Of a DNA stretch of 64,000 bases, positions 54,024 through 62,567 are shown piece by piece. The position numbers were made by a program, and so were the translations under genes. Below the pieces are notes generated by a model. That model saw nothing but the letters and a program-made list of their open reading frames with translations. It made no database searches and was not told where the DNA came from. Location: assembly GCA_963824085.1 (NCBI GenBank), contig CAWGNT010000014.1, forward strand, positions 248,001-312,000, in the 5' to 3' direction. Source of the stretch: JARRNE01 sp963824085 (GTDB lineage Bacteria; Pseudomonadota; Gammaproteobacteria; Chromatiales; Chromatiaceae). Position 1 is the first letter of the stretch; each line of letters opens with the position of its first letter.

Positions 54024-54830
54024 GTGGCGAGCACAGCGAGCAGTCTGGTAGCGAGGGCCGTCCTGGTGGGCCGCCACATCGAGCTGCGACGGCTCGGTCA
54101 CATCGAGCCATTGGCGACAAACCCGGTCCTTATCCCCGCGGGGAGCGACGGGTGGGCGGTCCTGCTGCGCTCAGGTGCGGTCGTGCTCTTCGGGGTGGCC
54201 CCGATTGAGGAGGCCGCCTTCCTGGAGCACCTCAGCCCTTTCGTTGTCGACCCCCTGGAGAGCCCCGAGACCGAAGACCTGCCGATTCAGATCGACCCTC
54301 AGCGCAGCGACGGCATGGATCTCGATCGACTGGTCCTCGCCGACACGGACCCGGCGCGACTGCAGGTGGTTGCAGACATCCTCGGCAAAAGCGTCCTGCT
54401 GGCGGAGCAGGAGGCGCGGGTGGCCCTGGCCTTCGACCGCGTCGAGCCCTTGGCGGAGGAGCTGCAGCGCCGCGGGCGCGGCGTCCACCGGGCCGGCGCC
54501 CTGGTGCGCCACATCGGCGAGACGCTTCTCATCCAGCACCGAATGGTCGGCCGCGGAGAGGTGGGAGACAGGCCGGAGGTGCTATGGGAGCGCCCGGAGC
54601 TCGGGCGCCTCTTTCAGCATCTTGAGGACGAGTACGAGATCCGTGAGCGCCAACTGGCGCTCGACCGCAAGCTGGAGCTCATCGGCAACACCGCCAGCAC
54701 CCTGCTCGACCTGCTGCAGAACCGGCGCAGCCTTCGCGTCGAGTGGTACATCGTGATCCTGATCGTCGCGGAGATCGTGCTGACCCTATACGAGCTCTTC
54801 GTGCGCGGGGGGCACGCGGCGGCCGGATAG
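54024..54830 (+). CDS. RMD1/DUF155-family membrane protein
   Basis: A 268-residue protein starting at GTG 54024 with GGAGGGAG upstream. Residues 1-130 form a soluble alpha/beta domain (GWAVLLRSGAVVLFGVAP), then a long helical region (LGRLFQHLEDEYEIRERQLA, LELIGNTASTLLDLLQNRRS), and a C-terminal membrane helix (VEWYIVILIVAEIVLTLYEL). This is the plan of RMD1/YagE-type proteins, also found in yeast mitochondria. The biochemical function is unknown. Confidence 0.88.
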   Translation: MASTASSLVARAVLVGRHIELRRLGHIEPLATNPVLIPAGSDGWAVLLRSGAVVLFGVAPIEEAAFLEHLSPFVVDPLESPETEDLPIQIDPQRSDGMDLDRLVLADTDPARLQVVADILGKSVLLAEQEARVALAFDRVEPLAEELQRRGRGVHRAGALVRHIGETLLIQHRMVGRGEVGDRPEVLWERPELGRLFQHLEDEYEIRERQLALDRKLELIGNTASTLLDLLQNRRSLRVEWYIVILIVAEIVLTLYELFVRGGHAAAG

Positions 54831-54862
54831 CGTATCGCGCCTCCCGTACGACACGGCCGTGG

Positions 54863-55483
54863 TCACGGTGCGGCGTTGCCCGCAGCCCCAGCCGTCGCGG
54901 GTCGCTTGGACCGCGCCCGCACACCCTGCTGCAGGGCGGCGGCCGAGACCCACAGCAGGGCAGCCTCTTCATTCAGCTCCAGATGGCCGGCCGGCAAGAG
55001 AAGCACCCCATCGGCCACCCCCCAGGAAGCCACCTTCGCAGCCGCAGGGACGCCCGCCTCCGACCGCCCCCCGGGCGGCCCGAGCCGCCCTTCGAGCCGT
55101 TGGGTCAGGGCACGGTGATAGGCGCGCCGATAGCTCACCTTGACCGCCCGCAGCTGATGGCCGGCGAGGTACAGCGACAGGGCGCGCGCCGGAATCCGGT
55201 CGAATGCACCGATGTCGGCGGTGCAGACCCGATTGCCGAATGGGTTCTCGTCGGCCTCGCAGCGCAGCTTCAGGTCCGGGAAGAGGGCGCGAATGTCCGC
55301 CTCCCGCATACTGCCCGCCAAATGCTCGGCCGCCAGGTTGATCTCCGGTTTGCCGGTCAGCCGAAGCAGAAGCAGGTCTGTCCGGCGCTGCCCGTCCTCG
55401 GTGAAGACGAGCCAGAAGAAGGGTCCCGCCACCAGCAAGATCAGGAGAAGCCTTTTGTAAAGGGGATGAAGGTGCAGTTTCAT
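54863..55483 (-). CDS. Hypothetical membrane-anchored protein
   Basis: A 206-residue protein with one N-terminal membrane helix (LYKRLLLILLVAGPFFWLVF). It continues with GQRRTDLLLLRLTGKPEINL and a soluble domain containing two cysteines (KLRCEADENPFGNRVCTADI), probably disulfide-bonded in the periplasm. I do not recognise the family. It lies between RMD1 and uppP, convergent with the former. Confidence 0.72.
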   Translation of the reverse strand: MKLHLHPLYKRLLLILLVAGPFFWLVFTEDGQRRTDLLLLRLTGKPEINLAAEHLAGSMREADIRALFPDLKLRCEADENPFGNRVCTADIGAFDRIPARALSLYLAGHQLRAVKVSYRRAYHRALTQRLEGRLGPPGGRSEAGVPAAAKVASWGVADGVLLLPAGHLELNEEAALLWVSAAALQQGVRARSKRPATAGAAGNAAP

Positions 55484-55583
55484 GCGGGTGCAATTCTAAG
55501 CCGACTTCTGTCGAATCGTCTCCGACGCCGAGTCTCATCCCCGCTATAATCGCCGCCCTTTAGGCCGTACCCGAACCCGCACC

Positions 55584-56411
55584 ATGGATTACCTCCTGCT
55601 GATCAAGTCCCTGATCCTCGGCGTCGTCGAGGGCCTCACCGAGTTTCTGCCGGTCTCCAGCACCGGTCACCTGATCATCGCGGGGGATCTGCTGAGCTTC
55701 AACGACGAGCGGGGAAAGGTCTTCGAGATTGCCATCCAGCTGGCCGCTATCCTCGCCGTAGTCTGGGAGTATCGTGCCAAGATCATTGAGGTGCTGGTCG
55801 GGCTGCCGTCGGACCGCGGGGCCCAGCGTTTCACCCTCAATCTGATCATCGCCTTCCTACCCGCCGCCATTCTGGGCCTACTGTTCGTCAACGCGATCAA
55901 GGCACACCTCTTCAATCCCATTTCGGTGGCGACCGCCTTCATCGTCGGCGGCCTGCTCATCATCTGGGCTGAGCGGCGCGAGCACCGGGTGCGGGTATTC
56001 AGCGTCGACGATATGACATGGACGGACGCCTTAAAGGTGGGTTGCGCTCAGGCGCTCGCGCTCATTCCGGGGACATCCCGATCGGGTGCCACCATCATCG
56101 GCGGCCTCTTTTTCGGGCTGGAAAGGCGCACCGCGACCGAGTTCTCCTTCTTCCTTGCCATCCCGACGATGTTCGCCGCGACCATCTACGATGTCTACAA
56201 GCACCGGGCGCTCCTCGACATCCACGACCTGCCGATGTTTGCAGTCGGGGGAATCGCGTCCTTCGTGTCCGCCTTCCTCGCGGTACGCGGCCTGCTGCGT
56301 TACATCAGCCGCCACGACTTCATGATCTTCGCCTGGTACCGCATCGCCTTCGGCATCATCGTCCTGGTCACGGCTTACACGGGCCTCGTCAACTGGTCGA
56401 GCCCACCCTAA
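55584..56411 (+). CDS. uppP: Undecaprenyl-diphosphatase (BacA/UppP)
   Basis: A 275-residue multi-pass enzyme that dephosphorylates undecaprenyl pyrophosphate to recycle the peptidoglycan lipid carrier. It shows GVVEGLTEFLPVSSTGHLII (E-rich catalytic motif with SSTGHL), ALIPGTSRSGATIIGGLFFG (PGxSRSG) and EFSFFLAIPTMFAA. Start ATG 55584. The length is standard. Confidence 0.97.
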   Translation: MDYLLLIKSLILGVVEGLTEFLPVSSTGHLIIAGDLLSFNDERGKVFEIAIQLAAILAVVWEYRAKIIEVLVGLPSDRGAQRFTLNLIIAFLPAAILGLLFVNAIKAHLFNPISVATAFIVGGLLIIWAERREHRVRVFSVDDMTWTDALKVGCAQALALIPGTSRSGATIIGGLFFGLERRTATEFSFFLAIPTMFAATIYDVYKHRALLDIHDLPMFAVGGIASFVSAFLAVRGLLRYISRHDFMIFAWYRIAFGIIVLVTAYTGLVNWSSPP

Positions 56412-56503
56412 CTCAGCCGCGCCGAATCCCCGGCAACTACGCGATTCTCTTCTCAATCGTCGGTTTCTCAGGGAGCCCGGGGCGCCGCTCCCGTGCCGTC
56501 CCG

Positions 56504-58333
56504 TCAAGCGATTGCCGCCAGATCCTCCGCCCTGGCCGGACGCCCGAAATAGTACCCCTGCGCCAAGTCCACCCCGAGCTCCGCGAGGATGTCCGCGGTG
56601 GCCTCATCCTCCACGCACTCGGCGACGCTCTGCACGCCGAGCTCCTCGGCCGTGCGCTGAATGCTGCGCACGATTGCACGGCTGCGGTCGCTGCTCGCCA
56701 CTGGCCGGACCAGGTCGCCATCGATCTTGAGGTAGGCGATATCGAGGCTGTTGAGATAGTGGAAGGAGGAATACCCGCTGCCGAAGTCGTCGATGGCCAA
56801 GCGCATTCCGAGCTCGAGAAACGGTGCGAGCAGGTCCCGCGCCCGAGCAACGTCCCCTACCAGCTCCCGCTCGGTGATCTCTATGACGATGGGCTTTCGA
56901 GCGTTGGACTCGCTCCCGCACGCGGCACATTTCCGAACGGCATACTCAAAGAGCTCCTTCACCAGCTGAGGATGTCGCAGCAGGTCGGCGGAGATGTTCA
57001 CGAAATGATCGACGCTATTGCCGGAGAAAAGCTGATCGACACACCGATCCAGGGTCGTGCGGAGCATCACGGCGTCCACCCGGTGCAAGAGCTGAATACG
57101 CCCAGCGGTCTCAACGAACTTGGCCGCCTCGATCAACTCTCCGTCGTCGTCCGCAATGCGCGCCAGGGTCTCTTCGGCGACCCGCGCGCGTGTCCTCAGG
57201 TCGACAATCGGCTGAAACACCGGCCGCAACCGGTCGTGCCCCAGCGCAAACTCCAGGAGGCCGGCGATCGACTTGGCCTTCGTGGTGCGGGACTCGGCCT
57301 TTGCGACGCGATCCCTTCCGTCCCGCTTGGCTGCATAGAGCGCTGCGTCGGCCCGTGCCAATACGCTCTCCCAGCTCTCATCGTCCTCAACGAAATCCGC
57401 AATGCCGATGCTGATGGTTGTGCGAACCGTGGCACCGCTCGTGTCGATCCGCAACCCGGCCACCTGTCTGCGCAGGCGCTCCATCGCATCGGCAGCCGCC
57501 GATCTTGCGGTATCGGGCAAGAAACACAGGAACTCTTCTCCCCCCCATCGAGCAACCTCGTCCGCCAACCGCAAACCTTGGCGAAGTGTGCCCGCCACCC
57601 GGGCGAGGACCTCGTCGCCCGTCGCATGACCGTAGGCGTCATTGATGATCTTGAAACGGTCGATATCCAGTAGAGCCAATGCGTATGGACTGCGCGACCG
57701 CTGCGCTCGGACATGGTTATGGTCCAGGAGGTCGCGCATGGCACGGCGGTTGAGTAGCTGCGTCAGCTCATCTCGCGTGGCAAGCGCCTCCAACTGCTCC
57801 TGCAGCTGCTCCAACCGCTGATGCTGGACAGCGGCGCCGAACAGCTGCGCAACCGCCGTGATCGCACTCACCTCCGCCGTGCTCCACGGCCGCTCGTGTC
57901 GGCAGTCGTCGAATCCGATGAAACCCCACCAGTCATTTCCCACGAAGATCGGTACGACAACAATCGAAACGATGTCCTGGGATTGAAGAACCGCCTGCTC
58001 AGTCTCGGGAAAATCACTCACCAATCCGTAGACAGGCTCGCCCCGACGAAGCAGATCGACCCAGCGGCCAAACCCTGTCTCGACGTAACTGGCGTTCTGC
58101 AAGGCCGGGTTGTCCTGTTGCGGAGCCACGCCGGGTGCTGCCCATTCGCAGCGCTGGCTGGTTCGCAGGCTACCGTTCCTTCCGGCACTGTTCTCGAACA
58201 CGTAGATTCGGTCGACGTCTGCGGCCTTCGCCAGTTGCTCCAATACGGCGTCGACGTGCTCTTTCCAGTGGCTCCCGCCGAGAATCTCTACCGCGACCCC
58301 CACAGCCTCCAGAATCGATTTTGTGCTACTCAT
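56504..58333 (-). CDS. GAF-GGDEF-EAL cyclic-di-GMP signalling protein
   Basis: A 609-residue cytoplasmic protein. The GAF domain is about 10-175 (VVPIFVGNDWWGFIGFDDCR). GGDEF is about 185-345, with LALLDIDRFKIINDAYGH, RWGGEEF and an RxxD inhibitory site (RLAD) five residues before it, so cyclase activity is likely. EAL is about 360-605. It has ETL in place of EAL but keeps NISADLL, EITERE, AIDDFGSGYSS, LKIDGDL, AECVED and QGYYFGRP, so phosphodiesterase activity is possible. Start ATG 58333. No membrane segment is seen. Confidence 0.93.
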   Translation of the reverse strand: MSSTKSILEAVGVAVEILGGSHWKEHVDAVLEQLAKAADVDRIYVFENSAGRNGSLRTSQRCEWAAPGVAPQQDNPALQNASYVETGFGRWVDLLRRGEPVYGLVSDFPETEQAVLQSQDIVSIVVVPIFVGNDWWGFIGFDDCRHERPWSTAEVSAITAVAQLFGAAVQHQRLEQLQEQLEALATRDELTQLLNRRAMRDLLDHNHVRAQRSRSPYALALLDIDRFKIINDAYGHATGDEVLARVAGTLRQGLRLADEVARWGGEEFLCFLPDTARSAAADAMERLRRQVAGLRIDTSGATVRTTISIGIADFVEDDESWESVLARADAALYAAKRDGRDRVAKAESRTTKAKSIAGLLEFALGHDRLRPVFQPIVDLRTRARVAEETLARIADDDGELIEAAKFVETAGRIQLLHRVDAVMLRTTLDRCVDQLFSGNSVDHFVNISADLLRHPQLVKELFEYAVRKCAACGSESNARKPIVIEITERELVGDVARARDLLAPFLELGMRLAIDDFGSGYSSFHYLNSLDIAYLKIDGDLVRPVASSDRSRAIVRSIQRTAEELGVQSVAECVEDEATADILAELGVDLAQGYYFGRPARAEDLAAIA

Positions 58334-58835
58334 CTCGGCAATCCCGAGCCCCCTCGCAAAATCCTAGCGCAGTGCGTGCGCACCCCCCGACACCCTTTCG
58401 TGCCAGCGAACTGGCGCAAAGCTCAGCCGCGACGTCTGCGTCGACGCCCACCCACATCCCGCAAGGGCAGGCATACAGACAAATCGCGAAACCAAGGACA
58501 ATCGCGGGGATCATAGCGCAACTTCTCACTTCACCCTGCAACCGACTCGGAATCCTCGGTGAGGGCAAACGACGGGCGGCGCGCGCTGCAAGGTCGTAAA
58601 TTAAGCTGCGAGCGTCAGCAACCTATACGTTTCGCACTTGGGTTTTTCGTTTTTCCCGGGGCCCGTCGAGAGAAGAAGCCCCTGCGGGATCGCACAGGCA
58701 AGTGCGCCCATGCGCACCGGGCACGTACGGGGCACCACCTTCATCAAGCGGTTGCGTCGGTTCGGGGATGCCGCTAGAACTGTCACCCTTCGGCCCGACC
58801 GCGCCGATCGTCTCAACACACCGAGCCTTCACGCG
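58334..58835. other. Intergenic region, no supported gene
   Basis: Divergent spacer between the GGDEF-EAL gene and a small secreted protein. Open frames on both strands lack a recognisable pattern. I see no clear RNA gene or strong promoter. Confidence 0.45.
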
Positions 58836-59192
58836 ATGAAAATGAAACGACTGCTCATCCTGGCCCTGTTCGTCAGCAGCTCGGCCTCCGCCGAGCTCGT
58901 ATACATCTGTGAAAAGCCTAACGGTGCGACCATCGTCGCCGATGGTCCGGTCCGTGGTGCCGTTTGTAACCCCTATGAGCGCGTTCAGCCGGGCGGGCGC
59001 GAGGTGGTAGTCGTGCCCGAGGCGCCCCCGACCGTCGTGTACTCGGAGCCCGTCGTCACCTACGCCTATCCGTACGCCCTGCCGGCGTTTCTGGGAGGCC
59101 TCGCCCTAGGTGCCTACCTCGACGGGGGGTACTACGGTTACTGGCGTCCATACCGGGGGCACTATCGCCGTCCCCACTGGCATCGAAGGTAG
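58836..59192 (+). CDS. Small secreted protein with Tyr/Arg/His-rich tail
   Basis: A 118-residue protein from ATG 58836. A signal peptide (MKMKRLLILALFVSSSASA) is followed by ELVYICEKPNGATIVADGPV with two Cys residues, a Val/Pro-rich linker (VVVVPEAPPTVVYSEPVV) and a glycine/tyrosine/arginine-rich tail (YLDGGYYGYWRPYRGHYRRP). It looks like a DUF4124-type start (VYxCxxxNGxxxxxD). The function is unknown. The frame upstream of this ATG is not coding-like. Confidence 0.72.
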   Translation: MKMKRLLILALFVSSSASAELVYICEKPNGATIVADGPVRGAVCNPYERVQPGGREVVVVPEAPPTVVYSEPVVTYAYPYALPAFLGGLALGAYLDGGYYGYWRPYRGHYRRPHWHRR

Positions 59193-59252
59193 GCCTGCCG
59201 GGAACAAGACGCGGGCCCCGGGCAGATCCCCCGGCTGCAACGCGGCCCGCGC

Positions 59253-60206
59253 CTACTGCTCGACGAGCTCTACGCGCCGATTCTTCGCTCGCCCCTCCTC
59301 GGTCTGATTGGACGCGACCGGGGCGAGATAGCCGGCGCCCCAAGCAGAAAGTCGGCTGGGCGCGATCCCGTAGCTCTCGATCAGGGCCGCCTCGACAGCC
59401 TTCGCCCGGCGCGTCGAAAGATCCATGTTGTACTCCAGGCTGCCCTGATTATCGGTGTGCCCCACAATCACGAGCTTGAGGTTCGGCAGCCTCGTCATGA
59501 GCTGCCCGATCTGATCGATCGTCGGCCGCGAATCGGGCTTGATATCCGCCTTGTCGGTGTCGAAATGGATACCGTACAGGGTCACGCGTCCCGTATCGGC
59601 GATGGACCGGGCCATCACGTCGGCATTGACCGAGACCATCTCCTCCTTCATCGGCGCCACCTCGACGACGTCGAGCTGCGTGTAGATGCGGTTATGGGTC
59701 GGCCCGCCCTCGGAGAGATTGCGCACGACGTAGACCGCAGCGTACACGTCGCCCTCTGGGCGTGAGAGCTTTCCGGCGTAGTAGCGCTGGTCCTCATAAT
59801 TCTCGGCGAAGCCGCTCCAGTAGGGCACGACGCTGTGATTGAAGTCGCGCCCGCCGCACTCCGCATTGGAGCACGCGAAGATCTCGCGAAACCCGGCCTT
59901 CTCCAGCGCCTGCTGGTAGTTACGCAAAACGGCCAGGGTCGCGACTCCCGCCGGCAGCTCATAGCTGATCCGAGTGACCTTCCCCTCCAGGTGAAGCGCG
60001 GGGTCGACCTCACCGGCGGAGCGCGGGTTGCCGGCCGCCCGCCCGTTCATGAGCTGAAACTCATCGTACTCCCGCTGATCGTAGCGGACGATCTGCGAGC
60101 CCTCGTAGCGCGAAATCAAGGGATGATCGCGACTGCCGGCAACGTCGGCCTGTGCCGAAAGCGCGATCAGCAGCCACGGCATCAGAAACAAGGCGAATCT
60201 CGTCAT
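59253..60206 (-). CDS. DUF4892-OmpA family outer-membrane protein
   Basis: A 317-residue protein with signal peptide (ALFLMPWLLIALSAQADVAG). Residues about 25-190 are DUF4892 (HPLISRYEGSQIVRYDQREY, then DEFQLMNG), followed by an OmpA-like peptidoglycan-binding domain (LYGIHFDTDKADIKPDS, LVIVGHTDNQGSLEYNMDLS, RAKNRRVELVEQ). It should tether the outer membrane to the cell wall. Start ATG 60206. The open frame extends upstream to 60410, but the extra residues overlap the transposase remnant and are not used. Confidence 0.92.
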   Translation of the reverse strand: MTRFALFLMPWLLIALSAQADVAGSRDHPLISRYEGSQIVRYDQREYDEFQLMNGRAAGNPRSAGEVDPALHLEGKVTRISYELPAGVATLAVLRNYQQALEKAGFREIFACSNAECGGRDFNHSVVPYWSGFAENYEDQRYYAGKLSRPEGDVYAAVYVVRNLSEGGPTHNRIYTQLDVVEVAPMKEEMVSVNADVMARSIADTGRVTLYGIHFDTDKADIKPDSRPTIDQIGQLMTRLPNLKLVIVGHTDNQGSLEYNMDLSTRRAKAVEAALIESYGIAPSRLSAWGAGYLAPVASNQTEEGRAKNRRVELVEQ

Positions 60207-60387
60207 GCGAACCAACCTCCTCGGTGCACCGCAGACCCGATTGTTTCCGATATCCGCGGCGCCGACAACGCGGGCGACGCCAAGAGGGCTTGTAGCGCGG
60301 GCGCGGGCTCGCACACCTGCAACCAGCCCGCTTGCTCTGCCACGACGATCTTTTCCTCGTCCGGGAACCCGCGCCCTGAAAAGCACC

Positions 60388-60737
60388 TCATCGTGAACTT
60401 CCTGCGGCACGCCGACTTGGCCGAAACGCGTGCCAAGCCAGGGGAGTACCCTTGGTCAAGTTACCGACCCAACGCTTTGGGACAACCCGATCCGATCCTC
60501 TCGCGCTATCCCCTGTACTTGGCGCTCGCCACGGAGGACGCTCCTAGGCGCGAGGCCTACCGGGCTCTCTTCCGCACGGCGCTCAATCAGAACCAGCCCG
60601 TCGGAAACAGCCGCGTCTACGCGAAAATTGAAGCCATGACCAGCCAGCAGCGCGAGCTACGAAACCGACGACGCCCACGAAAGGAGAATGAAAACGAACC
60701 CCTGGCAGACACGCGGCAGCAAGTCATTCCACGTTGA
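60388..60737 (+). pseudogene. REP-associated tyrosine transposase (RAYT), C-terminal remnant
   Basis: The frame contains FLRHADLAETRAKPGEYPWS, then SYRPNALGQPDPILSRYPLY and REAYRALFR, then GNSRVYAKIEAMTSQQRE and RRRPRKE. This is the C-terminal half of RAYT/Y1 transposases. The catalytic His and Tyr region upstream is missing, and about 15 residues between FR and the LNQ segment appear deleted. REP-like palindromes in the window may once have been mobilised by such enzymes. The cassette array starts just to its right. Confidence 0.7.
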
Positions 60738-60803
60738 CTTCGCTGCGGCGTTATTGAGCCTGGCCCCTGTTTTGGTGCTTTTTCGGCCGGACATCAATTT
60801 GCT

Positions 60804-61301
60804 TTAAGCCAATAACGGTACGAAGGTAACTTTGAAAGGTACGCCCGGAACAGTCACGACATCGCCTACGGCCAATTTTTGCGGTTGTGTGACAGCATGA
60901 CCATTAACCTGGAGCCCGTTAGTCGGGGACAGTGGCTCGATGTACGCGGAAGCACCCTGCGCGCGAAACGCTGCATGTATTCTCGAAACACCTGGGTCGT
61001 CAACCACAATATGATTCTCTTTTCCCCGACCAAGCGTAATGCGGCTTCCGATTGGCAGGAAAACGCGTTCCCTCTCGGACCGATCTGGACCTTCGACGAT
61101 AAAGCACGAATGGCCGTACTGAACCGCCATGATTTGTGTTTCGCTACGTTCGGTTGACTTGAACTGAGCAACCTTGTCTGCAACAGCCCTTTCGTACTTC
61201 CGCCGCTCCTGGGATCTTGTAAGCAGGTGAGTGATCACCGCGGTAACGGCGCTGGCTATCAGGCCAACTGCTGCTGTTACAAGAAGTTGAAGGAGGTCCA
61301 T
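60804..61301 (-). CDS. Membrane-anchored FHA-domain protein
   Basis: A 165-residue protein from ATG 61301. An N-terminal membrane helix (LLQLLVTAAVGLIASAVTAV) is followed by a basic helical linker (RSQERRKYERAVADKV) and a forkhead-associated phosphothreonine-binding domain (RITLGRGKENHIVVDDPGVS, RIHAAFR, SPTNGLQVNG). It is of lower GC than the chromosome and sits directly left of attC1, so it may belong to the cassette array. The binding partner is unknown. Confidence 0.8.
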   Translation of the reverse strand: MDLLQLLVTAAVGLIASAVTAVITHLLTRSQERRKYERAVADKVAQFKSTERSETQIMAVQYGHSCFIVEGPDRSERERVFLPIGSRITLGRGKENHIVVDDPGVSRIHAAFRAQGASAYIEPLSPTNGLQVNGHAVTQPQKLAVGDVVTVPGVPFKVTFVPLLA

Positions 61302-61318
61302 GATAGTCGGATTACCGA

Positions 61319-61398
61319 GCCCAACGCTAGCAATAACAGGCGCCAACCGCGGAGCGTAGCGGAGAGTTTGGCGTCCTTGTTGATTGCATTGTTCGGGC
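61319..61398. other. attC-like site 1
   Basis: It begins GCCCAACG and ends GTTCGGGC, with an internal imperfect stem (CAGGCGCCAA pairing with TTTGGCGTCC) and a variable central loop. The right end deviates by one base from the GTTRRRY core. Recognised with the help of four better attC sites to the right. Confidence 0.65.
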
Positions 61399-61429
61399 TT
61401 CTCTCCTATTATGTACGGCATTACCGTAC
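61385..61429 (+). promoter_or_regulatory. Promoter and palindromic operator of yefM-yoeB
   Basis: TTGCAT (61385-61390), a 17-base spacer and TATTAT (61408-61413) form a possible promoter. Overlapping its 3' side is the inverted repeat GTACGG-CATTA-CCGTAC (61413-61429), 18 bases before the antitoxin ATG. YefM-type antitoxins bind such palindromes, so autorepression is expected. Confidence 0.6.
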
Positions 61430-61447
61430 TTCAGAAGGTGCCAGCTG

Positions 61448-61720
61448 ATGGAAAGCACGAGCGTGAACAAGTTTCGCGATAACTTGAAAGACTTTGTAGA
61501 ACAAGTAGTTAAGCAGCACATCCCGTTGCGCGTTACCCGCCGCCACGGGACTGATTTCGTTGTGATGAGTGCCGAAGACTGGGAGCGCGACCAGGAAACC
61601 TTGTACGTACTCCAAAATACCAGCCTCATGCGCCAGATCGCCGAATCTAGCGCTACCCATGCCACCCGCACCGGATATACACCTACCAAAGAGCAGCTAG
61701 ATGAGATCGTTGGTATTTGA
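61448..61720 (+). CDS. yefM: YefM/Phd-family antitoxin
   Basis: A 90-residue antitoxin (VNKFRDNLKDFVEQVVKQHI, PLRVTRRHGTDFVVMSAEDW). The N-terminal half is the DNA-binding Phd/YefM fold, and the C-terminal tail (residues about 60-90) should neutralise the toxin. It overlaps the toxin gene by 20 bases. It is cassette-borne, between attC1 and attC2, with its own promoter, as usual for toxin-antitoxin cassettes. Confidence 0.92.
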   Translation: MESTSVNKFRDNLKDFVEQVVKQHIPLRVTRRHGTDFVVMSAEDWERDQETLYVLQNTSLMRQIAESSATHATRTGYTPTKEQLDEIVGI

Positions 61721-61976
61721 GGGTAGATCATCGGAGGCGTACGAGGATTTGCGGCAGCGAGACAAACGGATGCACAAAAGCGTTTGTACAATTTTGAAAG
61801 AAATGTTGCGCGGCGATCCGAGTAAGGGACTGGGAAAACCGGAGGCCCTTCGCCAGAACCTCACAGGATTCTGGTCGAGACGGCTTAGCCAAAAGGACAG
61901 GCTTGTATATAAATTTGACGATACTCATATCTATGTTTTTGCAATTGGCGGCCACTACGATTCATTTCAGCCCTAA
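61701..61976 (+). CDS. yoeB: YoeB/Txe-family mRNA-interferase toxin
   Basis: A 91-residue ribosome-dependent endoribonuclease-type toxin: LVFEGRSSEAYEDLRQRDKR, GDPSKGLGKPEALRQNLTGF, WSRRLSQKDRLVYKF (catalytic Glu region and RLVYK) and a final GGHYD close to the family's CRYHY end. The TAA lies inside the left end of attC2 (CCCTAAC). It is encoded with the upstream YefM antitoxin and appears intact. Confidence 0.93.
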   Translation: MRSLVFEGRSSEAYEDLRQRDKRMHKSVCTILKEMLRGDPSKGLGKPEALRQNLTGFWSRRLSQKDRLVYKFDDTHIYVFAIGGHYDSFQP

Positions 61977-62032
61977 CGTCAAGGCTCAGCTGCGCGTGCC
62001 TTTTGCGCGTCAGCTTTAGCCGCATGTTAGGC
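61970..62032. other. attC site 2
   Basis: It runs from GCCCTAACG to GTTAGGC, with internal arms AAGGCTCAGCTG and CAGCTTTAGCCG and a small GCGCGT.../...GCGCGT centre. The yoeB stop lies in its left end and the hicB stop in its right end. Confidence 0.85.
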
Positions 62033-62239
62033 TGCTACTTCCACGTACTCTACCTGGCTTAGAGGGGCGGGAGGAGTGATTCCATCTTCTCGCATACCCC
62101 CGAGGTGAAAGGCGATAGCTTCCTTGATTTCCTTTTCGACCTCCTCGACCGAGGCGCCCGTAGCAATGCAGCCGGGAAGATCAGGGACGTAGGCGGAAAA
62201 ATTGTTTTCCGCTTTTTCGATGACGATTGCGTAGCGCAT
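62027..62239 (-). CDS. hicB: HicB-family antitoxin
   Basis: A 70-residue HicB with the partial RNase H-like fold: MRYAIVIEKAENNFSAYVPD, LPGCIATGASVEEVEKEIKE, AIAFHLGGMREDG. It lacks a separate C-terminal DNA-binding domain, as in many short HicB proteins. It lies 4 bases after hicA on the same strand. The stop codon (TTA on the plus strand) is part of the attC2 right core GTTAGGC. Start ATG 62239 is preferred over the longer frame, which runs into hicA. Confidence 0.9.
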   Translation of the reverse strand: MRYAIVIEKAENNFSAYVPDLPGCIATGASVEEVEKEIKEAIAFHLGGMREDGITPPAPLSQVEYVEVAA

Positions 62240-62243
62240 AATC

Positions 62244-62429
62244 TCACTTCCAACCTGCTTGTTTAAAGATGCTGTTTTTGGTTCCGGCCGCGACATCATC
62301 GCCCGGTTTCCCAGGGACCGTCACGCGACCTGGCTTGGTCGGGTGCTTGAATTAGCGATGGCTTCCCCTCGTAGCAACCAAGTACCACCCGTCATCTCTG
62401 AGCATCGCCAAGATTTCGGAGATCTTCAT
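62244..62429 (-). pseudogene. hicA: HicA-family mRNA-interferase toxin with nonsense codon
   Basis: The frame from ATG 62429 reads MKISEILAMLRDDGWYLVAT, then RGSHR, TAA, FKHPTKPGRVTVPGKPGDD and NSIFKQAGWK, ending at the TGA at 62244. HicA toxins have Gln at the interrupted position (GSHxQFKHP), so a CAA to TAA change at codon 26 has truncated an otherwise complete 61-residue toxin just after its catalytic His (GSHR). The antitoxin gene remains intact. Confidence 0.88.
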
Positions 62430-62487
62430 CGGTCACTCAAGTTTGCCTATCAGCAATTTCTTGGTTTTGACTGAACTGGTCTTTATG

Positions 62488-62567
62488 GCCTAACGTCGCC
62501 GCTAACCCGACGCTTACCCTGGAGCGCAGCGGAAGGGTAAGCGTCGGGTTGAGTGGCCCTGTTAGCC
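62488..62567. other. attC site 3
   Basis: It runs from GCCTAACG to GTTAGCC, with a long, almost perfect stem: CTAACCCGACGCTTACCC pairs with GGGTAAGCGTCGGGTTGAG around a central TGGAGCGCAGCGGAA. The stop codon of the gene at 62562 lies inside its right end. Confidence 0.88.

Noticed and set aside
56504..58333. Calling the EAL domain catalytically dead because the motif reads ETL
   Set aside because: The other metal and base residues (EITE, DDFGSG, LKIDGD, AECVED) are present, and EAL variants can be active, so inactivity cannot be concluded.
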